Source: Channallabes apus
Lineage: Eukaryota > Chordata > Actinopteri > Siluriformes > Clariidae
DNA: 64,000 nucleotides
Assembly: GCA_030522415.1 (NCBI GenBank)
Contig: CM060107.1
Span: 47,575,807 to 47,639,806 of the forward strand
Direction of reading: 5' to 3'
A program made the position numbers and the translations under genes. Under the pieces are notes generated by a model. That model was not told the origin of the DNA, searched no databases, and saw nothing but the letters and a program-made list of their open reading frames with translations. This document shows, one piece after another, positions 60,394 through 64,000 of the stretch (position 1 is the first letter of the stretch; each line of letters begins with the position of its first letter).

Positions 60394-60728
60394 ATTCAGC
60401 CCCCTGAGTCAATACTTTGTAGAACCACCTTTTGCTGCAATTACTGTACAGCTGCCAGTCTTTTAGGGTATGTCTCTACCAGCTTTGCACATCTAGAGAC
60501 TGAAATCCTCGCCCATTCTTCTTTGCAAAACAGCTCCCGATCAGTCAGATTAGATGGACAGCGTTTGTGAACAGCAGTTTTCAGAACTTGCCACAGATTC
60601 TCGATTGGATTTAGATCTGGACTTTGACTTGGCCATTCTAACACATGGATATTTTTTGTTTTAAACCATTCCATTGTTGTCCTGGCTTTATGTTTAGGGT
60701 CGTTGTCCTGCTGGAAATTGAACCTCCG

Positions 60729-60960
60729 AGCACTGGTGGCTCAGTGGTAGGTGTTTCGCCTGCCATGCGGGCGGCCCGGGTTCGATTCCAGCCAGTGCCC
60801 ACACCCCAGCCACTGGATACAGTGCCGGTCCCAAGCCCGGATAAAATGGGAGGGTTGCGTCAGGAAGGGCATCCGGCGTAAAACCTGTGCCAAGTTGTAG
60901 TGCGGACTGGATATTCCGCTGTGGCGACCCCTTGCCGGGAGCAGCCGAAAGACCAACAAC
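60729..60960 (+). mobile_element. tRNA-derived SINE, family A, full length
   Basis: Head GCACTGGTGGCTCAGTGGTA (A box) and CGGGTTCGATTCCAGCC (B box). The body has GTCAGGAAGGGCATCCGGCG. The tail has CCGCTGTGGCGACCCCTTGC then CGGGAGCAGCCGAAAG. Flanked by 24-bp target duplications at 60705-60728 and 60961-60984 that differ at one base. Confidence 0.93.
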
Positions 60961-61170
60961 GTCCTGCTGGAAGTTGAACCTCCGCCCTAGTCTCAAGTCT
61001 TTTGCAGACTCCAAGAGGTTTTCTTCCAAGATTGCCCTGTATTTGGCTCCATCCATCTTCCCATCAACTCTGACCAGCTTCCCTGTCCCTGCTGAAGAGA
61101 AGCACCCCCAGAGCATGATGCTGCCACCACCATATTTGACAGTGGGAATGGTGTGTTCAGAGTGATGTGC

Positions 61171-62260
61171 AACTATTCTTATGGATAGTTGTATAAAATA
61201 ATAATTAGTACATTAATAACGACTCATGTTTTTGTTTTGTTTGACGTGTTAGACATTTTCCCCAAATGCAGGCTGAGAGAAAAAACTAAATATGCTCTTT
61301 AGTTGGAATATTTTAAAATATACTTTTTTCCAATTAAGCTTTGGATGTCTTAATAGTCATTTCATGGTTGTCACTTTGCATGCGGACAACAACCATGATA
61401 CATATGATTTGCATTCCTATTCATATTGAATATGCATGGAATTAAAGTAAAATGTTTGCTGTGCCAGATGGAGTCATTGTACAGCAAGAATACATCATCA
61501 AGACCGAGGCGTTATCGTGCTCTCCGTGAGTCTGCCAACAATCCGGAGACAAGCCCGAGTAATTATCATTGTTGACTGAAATTGCATTAACAGAGTCACA
61601 TTATTGGGCGTTACTAAAATATGCCATGCATGTCCAATAGACTTCAAGCTGCAAATGATACCAGGATCTACGATGTTCGTGCATGAGCTGGATCCCACCT
61701 ATACTGTAAGAGTTCACTGTAATGCTTTAAAACCAAGCCATAACTGTGCATTCCTCATCATGAGTCATTTTAACCCATGGTGGATGTGAAACACCAAAAA
61801 GCCAAGGAGAAAATACAGTGGCTGTCCGCCTCACATCTGATTTGTGACCATGAACAAATACAGAGGCTTACCTCCCAGTAACCCGGCATTTTATTGATGA
61901 AAATGACAAGCTGGGTACAATTTGGCTCGGAGCAGAACGTTTCCCTGACAGTCAAACAGCAGAAAATATGGCTTGGGTCACAACAAATCCAATGGAGAAA
62001 AGGTGAGTGAAAGAAAAAGTGAAATGTCTTGTCAAAGATGCTGCTACAAATATGATCGCTTGTTTTCTATCTGAGACGTGCCATTTGTCTACTGAAGCAC
62101 ATGGACTGAACATACTGTAATAGTGCGAAACTTATTTAAGCAGGTCTCTTCCCTTGGTAAGTCAGAAAGCTTATAACTTCCCAGATGCCCCCGACCTCAT
62201 CACCCCAAATAAGAACCATACAGTACAGTAGGAAAATAATAATCGAAAAAACTAAAAAGT
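61171..62260. other. Intron DNA, no gene; possible conserved noncoding part
   Basis: No exon or repeat recognised at 61430-61790, which has mixed composition and words such as GTAATTATCATTGTTGACTG. Nothing else supportable. Confidence 0.4.
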
Positions 62261-62264
62261 TTGC

Positions 62265-62565
62265 TAGAGTACATAAAGATTGGACATTGCAGCAATGGAA
62301 AAGGGTGGTGTCCTGATTGGCCCTGTTTTAGAGCATTGTGCGCATCAAGGGAAGAAGGGAAGAGCATGAAGCGATTGTGTAACAAGCCTCTGGAGGCAGT
62401 GTTATGATCTGGGGTTGCTGCTAGGCACAGCAATGTGCAAAGAAGTATGAAGTCAGCTAATGACCTGAATGTACTGAACAACCAGGTTAGGATATCTGTA
62501 GAGCTTTACTTCCATGACGGCACGGCCATATTCCAGAAAGAGTGGTTTTGGGAGCATGAGGAATC
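62265..62565 (+). mobile_element. Tc1-like transposase fragment, frame-broken
   Basis: GATTGGACATTGCAGCAATG, CAAGCCTCTGGAGGCAGTGT then TATGATCTGGGGTTGC match the fragment at 40000-40290 at DNA level. Confidence 0.7.
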
Positions 62566-62639
62566 ATTTTCACGTTTCAAGTCCTGCCTCTACAGTATGC
62601 ATTAAGTCTCCTGGGAAAGGCTCCTGGCCCCCCGCATCT

Positions 62640-63065
62640 CAGCACACAGGATAAAGCAGCATATACGATGGAGAAAAGTGTCAGGTTTGTTGTGCGATAA
62701 AAGAGTACCAGCGATAATGAAAGGAAAGGTGTACAGGACAGTGGTGAGACCAGCGATGGTCTACGGCTTAGAGACAGTGGCACTGAAGAAAAGACAGGAG
62801 GCAGAACTAGAGGTTCTCTTTGGGAGTGACAAGGATGGATAGGATCAAGAATGAGTTCATCAGAGGGACAACCCATGTGAGATGTTTTGGAGATAAAGTC
62901 AGAGAGGCCAGATCGAGGTGGTTTGGACATGTTCAGAGGAGAGATTGTGAGCATATCGGTAGAAGGATGCTGTGGTTGGAACTGCCACCACTGGCCTAAA
63001 CTGTCCCTAGTTGGACTACAGAGGTTCCTAGATGGATAGACGGATGGATGGATGGATGGATGGAT
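62640..63065 (+). mobile_element. LINE 3' end (reverse-transcriptase C-terminal region)
   Basis: Frames read KGKVYRTVVRPAMVYGLETV then ALKKRQEAEL, and MDRIKNEFIRGTTHVRCFGD then KVREARSRWFGHVQRRD. This is the usual C-terminal part of RTE/L2-like non-LTR polymerases. It ends in an (ATGG)n tail. A plus-strand relic with frame breaks. Confidence 0.85.
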
Positions 63066-63479
63066 ATACTGTACAGTATGTTTTAGTAGTAGGTGTCGCT
63101 GGAGAGCCCTGTGACTGACAAGCTTCTATTTTGACAGAATGACACATTATATAACACTAAATAGATTACAGAAATGTCATTCTTTAATAAATATATTAAA
63201 GATGTATTTAATATATTGTATTATTGTATTGTATGAAGATATAAGACTCTGGGAATAGGGACCATGACACCACATTTCTAACAGCATGTAATGTTTAGCT
63301 TTATTACTTAAAAGTCATGCAGCACTGAAAGAGAGAGAGTGAAAGAGAGCATGAAAGAAAGAGTCACGATTTTGTGTCTGGTCCCTTCCAATTGCTCAGC
63401 GACTGAAAACCAAAATCTATCCCAGTGAAGCCATCTGACTGGAACAGAAACACAGACTACACACCAAAACAGACCAATA

Positions 63480-63483
<4 letters not shown>

Positions 63484-63567
<84 letters not shown>

Positions 63568-63600
63568 GTATGTGTGTGTGTGTACTGTATGTGTGTGGTG
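63484..63600. repeat. (TG)n microsatellite with TACTGTA interruptions
   Basis: About 40 TG units, then TGTACTGTATGTGTGTGTG repeated. Confidence 0.96.
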
Positions 63601-64000
63601 GGGGAGTGGGAGAGTTTTTTCCCAGCTCTGTCATCCGTTCCTGTCTTCCTGTCTTATCACCCGGTGCAGCATTCGCAAAAAGGTCAACGAGCACACGGAT
63701 ATGAGTTTTATGGGCCCGGTGTCTAGAACGGCAGCCTCACTGACAAACGCCATTCAGTGATTCTTGGATGTTCACAGCGGGTTGGAGATTACTTAGAAGT
63801 GGAACGGTGTGGGGGAAAAAAATCCACAAGATGATAACTGCAGCTGTTGAAAAAGGAAATTTGTTTTAAGGAAGGAAGGAAGGAAGGAAGGACAGAGGAA
63901 AACCACCTGGGAAGGTGTCAAAAGGAGATGGTGTCATGAGCAGAACGTGAAGAGATACTGTTATTACAATGAAGCCTCTTGTACTGTACCTCGGCATTTC
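63601..64000. other. Intron DNA at window end, no gene recognised
   Basis: A short GGAA tandem at 63870-63893. No MYO6 exon found. Confidence 0.5.

Larger units (their letters stand above)
60100..61170 (-). mobile_element. Tc1-like transposon relic carrying two SINE insertions
   Basis: Minus-strand frames give GKMDGAKYRAILEENLLESA then [14 protein letters not shown], and [20 protein letters not shown] then [12 protein letters not shown]. These are Tc1 transposase around the second and third catalytic residues. It is interrupted by SINE A at 60729-60960 and by a SINE C tail at about 60285-60393. Confidence 0.92.

Noticed and set aside
60729..60800. tRNA gene candidate
   Set aside because: It is the head of a family A SINE with target duplications.
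60441..61116. Frames with clear transposase homology, possibly an active transposon
   Set aside because: Split by two SINEs, with missing N-terminal part and stops; inactive.

Overview
The window comes from a vertebrate genome, most likely a ray-finned fish. It has long introns with spliced protein-coding exons, many (CA)n and (TA)n microsatellites, tRNA-derived SINEs with pol III A and B boxes, Tc1/mariner and hAT relics, and LINE fragments. The repeat types are typical of teleosts; a catfish-like (ostariophysan) host is only a guess. There is no prokaryotic gene structure.

The one host gene I can support is the 3' two thirds of unconventional myosin VI (MYO6; a fish myo6a or myo6b, paralogue not resolved) on the minus strand. 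I recovered 22 coding exons between 55311 and 7921. Every neighbouring pair has matching codon phase, and together they encode 868 residues plus a stop codon. They run from the second half of the motor (switch II, relay helix, loop 2, SH1 region, converter), through the reverse-gear insert, IQ motif, lever-arm extension and charged single alpha-helix, to the cargo-binding domain with its RRL and WWY motifs. Residue numbers below count from the first complete codon in the window. The 5' exons lie beyond 64000. A 3' UTR with an AATAAA signal probably reaches about 6680. The counterpart of the mammalian alternatively spliced large insert is two small, phase-symmetric exons (23689-23724 and 19646-19684).

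Layout: 1-6680 is repeat-rich flanking DNA downstream of the gene. 6680-7920 is the probable 3' UTR. 7921-18349 holds the four cargo-domain exons, with an 8.4 kb intron carrying a LINE fragment, MITEs, a hAT element nested in a SINE, and possible conserved noncoding DNA. 18350-31024 holds the large-insert and helix exons plus a GGT-type minisatellite. 30200-36850 is a strongly strand-asymmetric pyrimidine block around exon 14. 37270-37865 is a long hairpin. 38219-45040 holds eight exons and a 1.7 kb 21-bp minisatellite. 45041-55311 holds the motor exons and an inverted SINE pair. 55312-64000 is intron with Tc1, SINE and LINE relics.

No new enzyme system or operon is present. The most interesting material is how repeats touch the splicing signals of MYO6. 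A (TG)34 tract adjoins one acceptor. A weak donor is followed by about 75 tandem donor-like sequences. Inverted SINEs enclose three exons. Several exons have microsatellites or transposon ends within a few tens of bases of their splice sites. All long open frames other than the MYO6 exons are repeat artefacts.
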